From contig JANXRV010000019.1 in the NCBI GenBank assembly GCA_025356665.1, positions 186,001-250,000 of the forward strand: DNA of 64,000 nucleotides, given 5' to 3'. Below, piece by piece: positions 56,044 to 64,000 of this stretch. This stretch comes from CAITSH01 sp025356665 (lineage in GTDB: Bacteria; Pseudomonadota; Gammaproteobacteria; Burkholderiales; SG8-39). The position numbers and the translations under genes are program-made. How positions within the stretch are numbered: position 1 is the first letter of the stretch; every line of letters begins with the position of its first letter. The notes under the pieces are model-generated. The model saw only the letters and a list, made by a program, of their open reading frames with translations, ran no database searches and was not told the origin of the DNA.

Positions 56044-56903
56044 TTTCGGAACTCGGGGATGTCCGGCCTGGAACCCCACATGCAAAATGATTCAAAGTTA
56101 AAAGGGAACTGGCGCGGCTGGTAGTCAGCCTCCTGCTCCCGGGTGATGGTGCGTACGCCGGTCGAATATTCGTAGACCATCGCGTCAGGCCCCTCGAAAT
56201 ATAGAAACATCGCCCCCGAGGTGGGATGCCGGCCCGGACCAAACACGATGCGAACACCCTTCTCCTTGAGGAAATAATACGAGCGCATGATGTCGTCGAT
56301 GCTCTCGACCTGGTGGTTAATGTGCTGCACCCCGTGCACCTTGGATGGAAAGAGCGCAATTTTGTGATGCACCTCGTCGATGCGCAGCAGCGGTGCATCA
56401 CCGATCCAGTCGCTCACCTTGGCACTGCAAACCTCGGTCCAGAATTTTTCGTCGCGCGCCGCATTGGTTGTCTTGAGACCGATATGCGAAAAACTGGTGA
56501 TTCCCGCATCGCGGCTGCCAAAGTAGCGCCGGCCGCTGACATGCGCCTTGGTGACAAGGTCTATCTTGTTGCCGCTCGGATCCTTGAACGTGATGTAGGC
56601 CGCAACCCGGCGCTGCGCGCAGCCATCGGATGTGCCCCACACAACTTTGTGGTCCAGGGCGTCCAGCGCCGCGCCTGCGGCGTCCAACTCGGCCTTGTCG
56701 TCAAGCTCGAAGGCGGCGGTGTGGTCATGCGCCTCACCCTTGAAATAGACGATGGTGTGATCGCGGCTGTCGCCGCGAAAATACAGCGCATCCCCGTCGC
56801 GGCCAACCGCCTCGAGACCGAGGATGGATGTGGCGTAACTGGCGCATGCGTCAAGGTCTGCGGTGCCCAGGCGAATGTAGCGGATGTCCCGCAGCTTGAT
56901 CAT
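56040..56903 (-). CDS. Class I (VOC-type) extradiol ring-cleavage dioxygenase
   Basis: 287 residues, two tandem VOC modules. Iron ligands sit in the C-terminal module: His140 (TSFSHIGLKT), His194 (GVQHINHQVE) and Glu245 (MVYEYSTGV). It opens catechol-type rings next to the hydroxyls. VOC members include catechol, dihydroxybiphenyl and 2,3-dihydroxybenzoate 3,4-dioxygenases. Coupling to a CmtD-like decarboxylase gene points to a carboxylated catechol such as 2,3-dihydroxybenzoate, but this is inference. The upstream dehydrogenase gene ends eight bases away. Confidence 0.85.
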   Translation of the reverse strand: MIKLRDIRYIRLGTADLDACASYATSILGLEAVGRDGDALYFRGDSRDHTIVYFKGEAHDHTAAFELDDKAELDAAGAALDALDHKVVWGTSDGCAQRRVAAYITFKDPSGNKIDLVTKAHVSGRRYFGSRDAGITSFSHIGLKTTNAARDEKFWTEVCSAKVSDWIGDAPLLRIDEVHHKIALFPSKVHGVQHINHQVESIDDIMRSYYFLKEKGVRIVFGPGRHPTSGAMFLYFEGPDAMVYEYSTGVRTITREQEADYQPRQFPFNFESFCMWGSRPDIPEFRK

Positions 56904-56911
56904 GAGACCCC

Positions 56912-58411
56912 CTACAACTTCACACAGATGTTGCGCAACTCGGTGTAAAACTCGAGCGAATGCACCCCGCCCTCACGGCCTATGCCCGACTGCTTGGAAC
57001 CACCAAAGGGGGTGCGCAGGTCGCGCAGGAACCAGCAATTCACCCAGCAAATACCCACGTCGATCTGCGCCGAGACACGGTGCGCGCGTGAAAGATTGGT
57101 CGTCCAGAGGGTTGTCGCCAGGCCGTACTCGGTGTCATTGGTAAGCGCGATCGCCTCCTCCTCCGAGTCAAAAGGACGGATATGGCAACAAGGCCCGAAG
57201 ATTTCCTCACGCACCACCGCCGAACTTTCCGGCAAGCCGGTCCAGATGGTGGGCTCAACCCAGGAACCGCCAGCCAGCCCCTCATCGAGCTTCGGAACGC
57301 CGCCACCGGTGACGATGGTCGCGCCATCGTCCTTTGCCTGCTGGTAATACGACAAGACCTTGTTGCGATGCGCCTGACTGATCAGCGGACCGATGCCGGT
57401 CGCTTTGTCTTCCGGGCGTCCCGGCTTGAGGCTTTCTGCCTTCAGCTTCAAAGCGGCGACAAATTTGTCAAAAATGGGCCGCTCCACGTAGAGCCGCTCG
57501 GTGCCAAGGCAGACCTGGCCGCAATTAGCAAACACGGCGCGGCCAATGCCCTCGATCGCAGCGTCAAAATCACAGTCGGCAAACACGATGCCGGCATTTT
57601 TTCCGCCCATCTCAAAAGAAACCGGGCGCACCTTGTCGGCGACGGCTTTCATGATCGCCGCGCCGGTGCGCGTTTCACCGGTGAAGGTCACCGCATCGAT
57701 CCCCGGGTGCTGCGTCAACAGTTCACCCGCAGAGCCCGGCCCAAAACCATGAATCACGTTGTAGACGCCCTTTGGAATACCCACCTTGTTCATCACCTCA
57801 CCCAACAGCGCCGCGGTGCTTGGCGTTTCCTCTGAAGGCTTTACTACAACCGTATTGCCGCAGGCGAGCGCCGGACCGACCTTCCAGGTCATCAGCAACA
57901 GCGGTAGGTTCCACGGCGAAATGACCGCGATGACGCCCTTGGGCACGCGAATGGCATAGTTGAGCGCACCCCTGCCATCCGGGGTGGCCATCTGGAATGT
58001 CTCGTTCGGCACGTTCTTCACCACGTCGGCAAAGACCTTGAAATTGGCCGCGCCGCGCGGAATGTCGATGTGCTTCGCCAGCGTGTGCGGCTTACCCGTA
58101 TCTGCCACCTCGGCATCAAGAAACTCGTCAAAGCGCCGGTTGATCTCATTGGCAACGGCGTAAAGCAGTTCGGTCCGCTCGGCCAGTTCCATTTTTCCCC
58201 ACGGGCCGGTCAGTGCGGCACGCGCCGCCTTGACCGCGGCGTCGACCTCGCCCACACCCGCCTCGGACACCATGCTCACCAAACGCCCATCGGCGGGCGA
58301 GCGGTTCTCAAAGGTCTTGCCGGACTTGGCAACGATGTATTCACCGTTGATAAAATTCAGGGTATTGCGCACTTGCTGGCCTGCGGGGACTGCGGCGGAC
58401 TTGCTCATCAT
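56912..58411 (-). CDS. 2-hydroxymuconic semialdehyde dehydrogenase (or carboxymethyl analogue)
   Basis: 499-residue NAD-dependent aldehyde dehydrogenase. NAD site and catalysis: VISPWNLPLLLMTWKVGPAL, FTGETRTGAAIM, general base in SFEMGGKNAG, nucleophile Cys in NCGQVCLGTERLYVE, PTIWTGLP...EIFGPCC. The C-terminus SLEFYTELRNICVKL is typical of DmpC/XylG-type 2-hydroxymuconic semialdehyde dehydrogenases, and related to HpaE. It oxidises the product of meta-cleavage to the enol diacid. Gene order with two extradiol dioxygenase genes fits. Confidence 0.88.
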   Translation of the reverse strand: MMSKSAAVPAGQQVRNTLNFINGEYIVAKSGKTFENRSPADGRLVSMVSEAGVGEVDAAVKAARAALTGPWGKMELAERTELLYAVANEINRRFDEFLDAEVADTGKPHTLAKHIDIPRGAANFKVFADVVKNVPNETFQMATPDGRGALNYAIRVPKGVIAVISPWNLPLLLMTWKVGPALACGNTVVVKPSEETPSTAALLGEVMNKVGIPKGVYNVIHGFGPGSAGELLTQHPGIDAVTFTGETRTGAAIMKAVADKVRPVSFEMGGKNAGIVFADCDFDAAIEGIGRAVFANCGQVCLGTERLYVERPIFDKFVAALKLKAESLKPGRPEDKATGIGPLISQAHRNKVLSYYQQAKDDGATIVTGGGVPKLDEGLAGGSWVEPTIWTGLPESSAVVREEIFGPCCHIRPFDSEEEAIALTNDTEYGLATTLWTTNLSRAHRVSAQIDVGICWVNCWFLRDLRTPFGGSKQSGIGREGGVHSLEFYTELRNICVKL

Positions 58412-58547
58412 CTCGACTCCTTCAGTTTCTTTTGTTAATCACGGCGCAACCGGTCTCAGACCCCGGCGCTTCAATACACCAAACCTGCGCGCTCGCTGAC
58501 AAGACGCGAACCCGGCATCACCAGACATCGCCAGGAACCACCGGGAA

Positions 58548-59384
58548 TCAATGCGCGGTGGGCTGCACCGCAACGTTGACGTTGCCACTACCCGAGGACT
58601 GCGCGTAATCGCCATATTGCCTGCCGGACAAAGGTCCGTAATCGGCGCGCATCGCCTCCAAACCTCCGAGCAAGGTCGCAATGACGCGTCCGCCCATTTC
58701 GGCGGCGGTGGCCTGGCTGTATTCGGCGAAGCCCTGGCTCAGCCGGTCAACGTCCCCTGCGGCAAGACCGGCGATAAAGTCGCGATCCAGCGCAAGCCGC
58801 TCGTCGCTCGGCCACAGATGCGGGCCACGGGCAATTTTGTGCGTCAGGGCGCTGCTGGCGAGAAACACCACACGCCGCCCGGATTTTTTTGCCACTTCAT
58901 GCACCAGCCGACCCGCCTTCATATTCTCGGCGTGATCGGCCGCGAGGCAGGTCGGCAGTTCGATCAGGGGAATGCCTGATTGCGGATCAAGGTAAACCAT
59001 AGGCACCCAGCAGGCATAGTCCCAGGTGCGGTGCTCGTTATCCGTTGTGAAAGCCGGCATGCCCTGTGCCTTCATGGCATCCGCCAGGGCGCCGGCAAAA
59101 ACCGGGTCGCCTTTTCGTTCGTAGGGCAGACCTGGAATAAGGTCGGGCGCCTCGTCGGCCACGCAATAGCCCTTGTGCAAGGCGTGCGAGGTCACGTACC
59201 AGTTGAAACTGGACACCCAGTGCGCCGACTGCAAAACGAACAAATCAGGCTTCAGGCCGCGCAGCGCCTCGCCCATGGCCTTTGAACCGGCAATCAGCCC
59301 GCGCTGAAAATCAGGCGCCTTGTCTTCTATACCCATGCGCGGAACGTGTGCGGTAATCGCCGCCGCAATGATGCCTCCAGCCAT
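58548..59384 (-). CDS. Class III (LigB-type) extradiol dioxygenase, HpaD-like
   Basis: 278 residues resembling E. coli homoprotocatechuate 2,3-dioxygenase: ITAHVPRMGIEDKAPDFQRG (iron His13), LFVLQSAHWVSSFNWYVTSH (second His), LPGLPYERKGDP-type region, VFLASSALTHKIARGP, and the C-terminal SSGSGNVNVAV that parallels SSGTGQVNAV in HpaD. The iron site should be 2-His-1-Glu. Substrate may be a homoprotocatechuate-like catechol. It is 136 bases upstream of the dehydrogenase gene in the same direction. Confidence 0.83.
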   Translation of the reverse strand: MAGGIIAAAITAHVPRMGIEDKAPDFQRGLIAGSKAMGEALRGLKPDLFVLQSAHWVSSFNWYVTSHALHKGYCVADEAPDLIPGLPYERKGDPVFAGALADAMKAQGMPAFTTDNEHRTWDYACWVPMVYLDPQSGIPLIELPTCLAADHAENMKAGRLVHEVAKKSGRRVVFLASSALTHKIARGPHLWPSDERLALDRDFIAGLAAGDVDRLSQGFAEYSQATAAEMGGRVIATLLGGLEAMRADYGPLSGRQYGDYAQSSGSGNVNVAVQPTAH

Positions 59385-59451
59385 GTAATCTCCCCTTAGC
59401 GCGGCGTCGGTAATGTGATGGCCGCGACACTGTTCTCGAAAATAAAACGAT

Positions 59452-59457
59452 TATAAT
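59452..59457 (+). promoter_or_regulatory. Candidate -10 box in the dioxygenase/Bug divergent region
   Basis: TATAAT within ATTATAAT, readable on both strands, in the 207-base spacer between the LigB-type gene and the Bug receptor gene. No convincing -35 at 16-18 bases on either strand, so an activator may be needed. Confidence 0.35.
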
Positions 59458-59591
59458 TCCTTCCAACCCAAAGCAGACGGTCATTCCAAGACTGCAGCAG
59501 GTCCAAGCCATCCGGGACTAACCGGTTTCACCGCCCTGCAAGCACAGCCGACGCACACGCACCCGGTACTGCTAAAACGAGGAGAGTCGCA

Positions 59592-60578
59592 ATGCAAAAA
59601 ACATTTTTACGCCTTTTCACCCTGGCATGCGCCACGCTGGCGCTAGCCTACGCTCCTGCGGGGATTTCACAGGGTGCCCGCAACTATCCTGACAAACCAG
59701 TGCGCATCATTGTCGGCTACTCGCCCGGCGGACTTCCCGACACCATTGCACGCATTGTTGCGCAAAGACTGGGCGAAACCTGGAAGCAGCAGGTCATTGT
59801 CGATAACCGTCCCGGCGCAAACGGCCTGGTCGGCGCCGAAACGGTGGTGCGATCCGCTCCGGATGGCTACACCCTTCTGGTCACTGACAACTCGACCCAT
59901 ACCATCCATCCATTCCTTTACGCCAAGATGCCCTTCGACCCCACCAAGGAATTGATACCCGTATCAATGACCGCGCGGGCGCCGCTCTACCTTGCCGTGC
60001 ACCCGTCATTCCCGGCCACCAACATGCAAGAATTGATCGCTCTCGCCAAAGCCAGCCCCGGCAAGTACTCCTACGGTTCTTCGGGCATAGGCAGCACCCA
60101 CCAACTGGCAATGGAGTTCCTCAAGTCCTCGCTCGGGCTCGATATCGTGCACGTGCCCTACAAGGGCACCGGACAAAGTGTGCCGGCCCTGGTCGGCGGA
60201 CAAGTCCAAATGGCTTTTTCCGGCTATACCTCGCTCTCGGCGCAGGTAAAGGACGGCCGCGTCAAACTGCTCGGCATCAACTCGCTCAAACGCTCGCCGG
60301 CAACGCCCAACGTACCGGCAATCGCCGAAATGATCGCGGGTTTTGACTTTGCGCCCACGTTCGGCTTTTTCTCGCCGGCGGGACTGCCCAAGGACATCGC
60401 GGCAAAAATCGCCGCTGATGTTGCCGACGCACTAAAAGCGCCGGAAGTCGCCACGCGCTTTGCCAATCTCGACATCATCCCGATCGGCGCATCCGGCGAA
60501 GAATTTGCCGTGTCACTCAAAGCCGACGCCGAACGCTACGCCAAGGCGGTCAAACTCTCAGGCGCAAAAGCCGAATAG
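59592..60578 (+). CDS. Bug-family (TTT-type) substrate-binding protein
   Basis: 328 residues; ATG preceded by GAGGAG. Signal peptide LFTLACATLALAYAPAGISQ, then RNYPDKPVRIIVGYSPGGLP, VIVDNRPGANGLVGAETVV, HVPYKGTGQSVPALVGGQVQ and NVPAIAEMIAGFDF, all Bug hallmarks. Periplasmic receptor for carboxylates or other small organic acids. No TctA/TctB membrane genes are near, typical of betaproteobacterial orphan Bug proteins. Setting suggests an aromatic acid ligand. Confidence 0.92.
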   Translation: MQKTFLRLFTLACATLALAYAPAGISQGARNYPDKPVRIIVGYSPGGLPDTIARIVAQRLGETWKQQVIVDNRPGANGLVGAETVVRSAPDGYTLLVTDNSTHTIHPFLYAKMPFDPTKELIPVSMTARAPLYLAVHPSFPATNMQELIALAKASPGKYSYGSSGIGSTHQLAMEFLKSSLGLDIVHVPYKGTGQSVPALVGGQVQMAFSGYTSLSAQVKDGRVKLLGINSLKRSPATPNVPAIAEMIAGFDFAPTFGFFSPAGLPKDIAAKIAADVADALKAPEVATRFANLDIIPIGASGEEFAVSLKADAERYAKAVKLSGAKAE

Positions 60579-60600
60579 AACCGCGAGCGCAAGGATTTTC

Positions 60601-60698
60601 GTCATTGCGAGCGCAGCGAAGCAATCTCGTCGTCCTTGTGACCCACACCACAACACTGCGAGATTGCCGCGTCGGCTTCGCCTTCTCGCCATGATGAC
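60601..60698. repeat. Dispersed palindromic element, copy 3 (degenerate)
   Basis: Left arm GTCATTGCGAGCGCAGCGAAG identical to copy 1; the right arm (AGATTGCCGCGTCGGCTTCG then CTCGCCATGATGAC) carries several changes. Located just after the Bug gene and before the convergent class II aldolase-fold gene. Confidence 0.8.
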
Positions 60699-60719
60699 GA
60701 TGACTGCGCCAAGGGCGGC

Positions 60720-61442
60720 TTAACCCGCCGCCAGTTGCGCCTTGAGCTGTGCCAGCGCCCTCGCCCGCCAAAGCGGCCAGGCACGCTTGTAATCCTGCAC
60801 CGGCACCGACGCCAGCACCTCTGCATCGTCGAGATAAGTGATTTTGCCACCCGGGCCGGCGATCATCATCGCCTGCGCCTGCATCTTTGCACTCATCTCC
60901 AGGTACACGCTGCGGCCGACGGCGCGCGGCAGATTCTCGCCCACCACCACCGCACCATGCCCGCGCATCAGCGCTGCGGGTGCGCCACCGAGTGACTTGG
61001 CCAGCGCATGTCCGAGGTAAGGCGTTTTTACCAGCATATCCGAGCCCTTTTGCGCATCGCGGATCTCAAAATTCGGCAGGCCCTCGCCGACGAACGCCGC
61101 CATGTGAAAAAGCGGTCGCATCGGCACCTGCGTGATACTGAAGGGCACCACCGATGGCGAATGGTTGTGCACCACTGCATTGATCTCGGGTCTGGCCTTG
61201 AACACCTCGCCATGAATGAAGCGTTCACGCACCGACTCCCTGCCGCGCGCGTCGATCGGATTGCTGTCGAGGTCATACTCCATAAGATCTTCCTCGGTCA
61301 CCAGCTCGGGCGCGAGCGAACGTGAAAGCCAGTAGCGACTCGGATCCGTCTCCGAACGGACACTGACATGCCCATAGCCGTCAATCACGCCATGTTCGGC
61401 CAGGATGCGATACGCGGCCACCAGATCTTCTTTGAAACTCAT
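60720..61442 (-). CDS. Class II aldolase/decarboxylase family protein with intact metal site
   Basis: 240 residues. EHGVIDGYGHVSVR, zinc or manganese ligands His92 and His94 (NAVVHNHSPSVVPF) and His162 (ALMRGHGAVVVG), and LARSLGG-type helix. Closest in type to the decarboxylases of the family (hydroxymethylpyridine-dicarboxylate, dihydroxyphthalate or HCOMODA decarboxylases), by length and the HNHSPS block. It may provide the active enzyme missing from the zinc-less paralogue at 55333. The actual substrate is unknown. Confidence 0.82.
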   Translation of the reverse strand: MSFKEDLVAAYRILAEHGVIDGYGHVSVRSETDPSRYWLSRSLAPELVTEEDLMEYDLDSNPIDARGRESVRERFIHGEVFKARPEINAVVHNHSPSVVPFSITQVPMRPLFHMAAFVGEGLPNFEIRDAQKGSDMLVKTPYLGHALAKSLGGAPAALMRGHGAVVVGENLPRAVGRSVYLEMSAKMQAQAMMIAGPGGKITYLDDAEVLASVPVQDYKRAWPLWRARALAQLKAQLAAG

Positions 61443-61490
61443 GCTGTCGTTCCTTTATAAACGTGCGTCGATAAATTAGACAATCGATTG

Positions 61491-61575
61491 AACATGGGAC
61501 CCATACGGGACACATAGGGGACCCATAGATGGAACACATAAGCAAACATGGAACACATTACAAACACTGAATACA
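61491..61575. repeat. Imperfect tandem repeats between aldolase-fold and Bug genes
   Basis: Variants of GGGACCCATA and GGAACACATA recur about six times at intervals of roughly 11-19 bases, just downstream of the second Bug gene and upstream of the class II aldolase-fold gene. They could be operator repeats or replication-slippage products. Confidence 0.6.
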
Positions 61576-61587
61576 TTCGATCACGAC

Positions 61588-62583
61588 TCAATCGGCCTTG
61601 ATGCCCGCCGCCTTGACCACCGCCGCCCAGCGCGGCAATTCACGCCTGACCAGGTCGGCAAGCCGCCCGGGCGGTCCACCTGCGGGGTTCAAACCCTGCC
61701 TGGCAAGTTGCTCGCGAATATCCGCGCGCCCGAGCAGCGTGTTCAATTCGGCGTTGAGCTTGCCGACGATCTCGGCCGGCGTACCGGCCGGAGCGAACAT
61801 GCCGTACCAGGTCTCGACAACAAGATCGGGAAAACCCGACTCCTTGAGCGTAGGCGCATTCGGAAAGGCAATGGAACGCTCAGCTCCCATAACCGCAAGC
61901 ACGCGCAAGCGGCCGCTTTGCACATGCGGCACCGCCGTCTGGATCGCCACCACGCTCGCCTGAACATGACCCCCAACGAGGTCACTTATCGCGCCGGCCG
62001 CCCCTTTGTAAGGGACGTGCACGATATCGATATGCGCCTCCTGCTTGAACAACTCCATGGCGAGGTGCTGCAACCCGCCGTTGCCCGGGGACGCGTAATA
62101 CAGTTTTCCCGGCTGGCTTTTTGCAAGCTCGATGAACTCACGAACCGATTTCGCCGGCAGGTCGGCAGGAACAAGCAGTGCCATGCCGCTGGTGGCGAGA
62201 ATCCCGACCGGCGCAAAACTCTTCACCGGATCGAATGCTAGCCTGGTGTTCAGCGCCGGATTGGTCCCGAAAGAGGTGGCGGCGCAAAGCAGCGTATAGC
62301 CGTCCGGATGCGCCTTGGACACCAGCTCCGCGCCAATGTTACCGGTGGCCCCGGCACGGTTATCGGTGATAACAGGAACCTTCCAGACATCAGACAGCCT
62401 GGGCCCCAGCGTGCGCACGAGAATGTCAGCCCCGGTGCCCGGCGTGTAAGGAACGACGATTTGCACCGCGCGCGCCGGGAACCCGGTCTGCGCCGACAGC
62501 GGTGACCACAAGGCCGGCAGCACTGGCAGCAAGATCGCCGCGGCAGCGCCCAGCCATTGCAAAGTCGACTTCGAGCCGCCCAT
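61588..62583 (-). CDS. Bug-family (TTT-type) substrate-binding protein, second
   Basis: 331 residues from ATG 62583, chosen because it begins the signal peptide (WLGAAAAILLPVLPALWSPL). Bug motifs: AVQIVVPYTPGTGADILVRT, VITDNRAGATGNIGAELVSK, HVPYKGAAGAISDLVGGHVQ and TWYGMFAPAGTP. Clearly different in sequence from the Bug protein at 59592, so the locus carries two distinct receptors. The open frame continues 77 codons upstream, but that part has no recognisable features. Confidence 0.9.
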   Translation of the reverse strand: MGGSKSTLQWLGAAAAILLPVLPALWSPLSAQTGFPARAVQIVVPYTPGTGADILVRTLGPRLSDVWKVPVITDNRAGATGNIGAELVSKAHPDGYTLLCAATSFGTNPALNTRLAFDPVKSFAPVGILATSGMALLVPADLPAKSVREFIELAKSQPGKLYYASPGNGGLQHLAMELFKQEAHIDIVHVPYKGAAGAISDLVGGHVQASVVAIQTAVPHVQSGRLRVLAVMGAERSIAFPNAPTLKESGFPDLVVETWYGMFAPAGTPAEIVGKLNAELNTLLGRADIREQLARQGLNPAGGPPGRLADLVRRELPRWAAVVKAAGIKAD

Positions 62584-62806
62584 CCCTTCGCCTAGATCTC
62601 GACAGCTTCGAGCGCTGCGGGGACAAACAAGTCGCCCCCCCTGGCGAAGACACTGCAACAAACCCTGCCGGTATTGATGGCGAACGAATGCTTCCAGCAC
62701 CTGCCGACTGAATTTCAGGCCATCCGCCAGCCTTACCGTAGCGTCGGCCAGCGCCCGGGGGCTTTGGAACAAGCCGCAGGCCATCAGAAGTTGCTGTTTT
62801 GCCATC
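62584..62806. other. Open but unassigned stretch upstream of the second Bug gene
   Basis: The Bug reading frame stays open upstream for 77 codons, giving a Cys- and Arg-rich sequence (GGRLVCPRSARSCRDLGEG near its end) that is not a signal peptide or a known domain. I see no ribosome site for it. Probably 5' leader or a decayed gene piece. Confidence 0.4.
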
Positions 62807-62880
62807 TTACTCACAGGTTCCCATATTACTCACGGGTTCAAAGCGTAGGCGTTATTTGATTCAAAAGGCAGGCGTTATTT
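62807..62880. repeat. Two pairs of direct repeats upstream of the ABC receptor gene
   Basis: TTACTCACAGGTTC (62807-62820) and TTACTCACGGGTTC (62826-62839), then AGGCGTTATTT twice exactly (62847-62857 and 62870-62880). They lie in the spacer between divergent solute-receptor genes. Spacings of 19 and 23 bases are compatible with regulator binding but not diagnostic. Confidence 0.6.
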
Positions 62881-62984
62881 AACCGCCGGCGGAATCGGCA
62901 TCCAGGGGGCGATTCGTAGGCCATTTTATCGCTGCGACAAACAGGCTGGCGCCAACTGCGCGGCATTTATTTTTATGCCGGTAA

Positions 62985-62990
62985 TATAAT
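62985..62990 (+). promoter_or_regulatory. Candidate -10 box of the ABC receptor gene
   Basis: TATAAT 74 bases upstream of the ATG at 63064, in an AT-rich patch. The -35 region is poor. Confidence 0.4.
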
Positions 62991-63063
62991 CTATTTTTGA
63001 TAGACTTCGAACCAACCGGGCGGCAAAATGCCGACGGACCATCACACAGCAGGAGGAGAAGAC

Positions 63064-64000
63064 ATGAAATTCACCAAATCGGTTGTCGCCGGCCTTGCCG
63101 CCGCAACCCTGGGCTTGGCCCTGCCAGTCTCGGCCCAGACGGTCAAGATCGGCTTCATCAGCTCCTATAGCGGCGCCGCAGCCGCCCAGGGCGACCAGCT
63201 CGACAAGGGCGTCAAACTGTACATGAAGCTCAACGGCGACAAATTGCCGCCAGGCGTCAAGGTCGAGCTCATCACACGCGATGACACCGGCCCCAACCCC
63301 GATGTGGCCAAGCGCATCGCACAAGAGTTGATTGTGCGCGACAAGGTGAACTTCCTCACCGGCATCGTCTGGACGCCGAACATGGCAGCAATCGGCCCGC
63401 TCACCACCGAAGCCAAGGTGCCCTTCGTCAGCATGAATGCCGCCGGCGCCCGCATCATGAACAACGCGCCTTATATGACGCGCGTTTCGTTCACCCTGTG
63501 GCAATCAGCCTACCCGCTGGGCCAGTGGGCCGCCAAAAAGTACAAGAAAGCCTACACTGCAGTCACCGACTTCGCCCCGGGTCATGAGGCCGAGGAAGGC
63601 TTCATCAAAGGCTTCAAGGAAGGCGGCGGCGAAATCATCGGCAGCCTGCGCGTGCCGCTCGCTAACCCGGACTTCGTTCCGTTCATGCAGCGCATCAAGG
63701 ACGCCAAGCCCGATGTCGTGTTCGGTTTCAACCCGGCTGGCAAAGCGGCAACGGCTATGATGAAAACCTACGCCGATCTTGACCTGCCCAAAGCCGGCAT
63801 CAAGTTCATCGGCACCGGCGACATCGTCACCGATGAAGAACTGCAAGCCATGGGTGACGTCGCACTTGGTGTCACCACGGTGCACCATTACTCTGCCTCT
63901 TCCGAGCGCCCCGCCAACAAGGCTTTCGTCGCCGCTTACCGGAAAGAGTTTGGCGAGAACCTGACGCCGGGCTTCATGGTGGTCGCAGCCTGGGATGCGA
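63064..64000 (+). CDS. Branched-chain amino acid-type ABC transporter substrate-binding protein (partial)
   Basis: Runs off the window; 312 codons visible. ATG has GGAGGAGAAGAC upstream. Signal peptide VVAGLAAATLGLALPVSAQ, then the Leu/Ile/Val-receptor fold: VKIGFISSYSGAAAAQGDQL, ELITRDDTGPNPDVAKRIAQ, PFVSMNAAGARIM, DFAPGHEAEEGFIKGF and PDFVPFMQRIKDAKPDVVF. In aromatic-degradation loci such receptors often bind aromatic acids instead of amino acids, which would fit the neighbouring dioxygenases. Permease and ATPase genes would be expected beyond the edge. Confidence 0.92.
   Translation, partial: MKFTKSVVAGLAAATLGLALPVSAQTVKIGFISSYSGAAAAQGDQLDKGVKLYMKLNGDKLPPGVKVELITRDDTGPNPDVAKRIAQELIVRDKVNFLTGIVWTPNMAAIGPLTTEAKVPFVSMNAAGARIMNNAPYMTRVSFTLWQSAYPLGQWAAKKYKKAYTAVTDFAPGHEAEEGFIKGFKEGGGEIIGSLRVPLANPDFVPFMQRIKDAKPDVVFGFNPAGKAATAMMKTYADLDLPKAGIKFIGTGDIVTDEELQAMGDVALGVTTVHHYSASSERPANKAFVAAYRKEFGENLTPGFMVVAAWDA

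Noticed and set aside
62584..62814. N-terminal extension of the second Bug protein
   Set aside because: Would place 77 residues before a clear signal peptide; no ribosome site or domain.

Overview
The window is GC-rich, densely coded chromosomal DNA from a Gram-negative bacterium, most likely a betaproteobacterium. The basis is the surE-pcm-nlpD cluster, orphan Bug-type TTT solute receptors, a ChrB/ChrA pair, the DUF3305/DUF3306/TAT-target formate dehydrogenase cluster and the MoxR-DUF58-TgpA operon. Genus cannot be fixed by eye. No rRNA, tRNA, CRISPR array, insertion sequence or prophage was seen. Sixty-five protein-coding genes and two decayed genes are called.

Layout. 0-8.3 kb: end of mutS, a metallophosphatase lipoprotein, a yqgE/algH remnant, clpB under a textbook sigma-32 promoter, a divergent Ser/Thr kinase fused to a cyclic-nucleotide-binding domain, a frameshifted LysR remnant and two small proteins. 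8.5-11.4 kb: crcB and a molybdenum cofactor operon mobB-moeA-moaD-moaE behind a ModE-like box. 11.5-20.7 kb: a run of transporters for all three group-6 oxyanions: tungstate-type TupABC with a divergent ModE-HTH/binding-protein-like regulator, molybdate ModABC with a ModE box over its promoter and a one-domain ModE, and chromate ChrB-like/ChrA. 21.1-30.7 kb: a ten-gene formate dehydrogenase operon (cysteine-type FdhA, FdhB, cytochrome b FdhC, TAT-target peptide, TorD-like chaperone, a poly-ferredoxin, DUF3305/DUF3306 and two small exported proteins of unknown role). 30.8-35.4 kb: the divergent operon moaA-fdhD-TylF-like methyltransferase-mobA-moeA2, coupled throughout by ATGA overlaps.

35.6-52.8 kb is mixed housekeeping: DUF3095, rmuC, truncated hemoglobin, an FtsX-type exporter with its ATPase and tesA, mnmH/selU, a histone-deacetylase-fold amidohydrolase, moxR-DUF58-tgpA-mltB, a queuosine-precursor transporter and an HD-domain protein. 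52.9-55.2 kb is surE-pcm-nlpD without the usual adjacent rpoS. 55.3-64 kb is an aromatic meta-cleavage locus: class I and class III extradiol dioxygenases, a hydroxymuconic-semialdehyde dehydrogenase, two class II aldolase-fold proteins (one lacking the zinc ligands), two Bug receptors and the start of a branched-chain-type ABC receptor gene.

The unifying theme of 8.5-35.4 kb is molybdenum/tungsten: uptake, metal sensing, cofactor synthesis, FdhD sulfuration and the metalloenzyme that uses the cofactor. Dispersed elements include three copies of a CATTGCGAG-type palindrome, a family of GGGGCTTTC hairpins between genes, and several short tandem repeats concentrated in the fdh operon.
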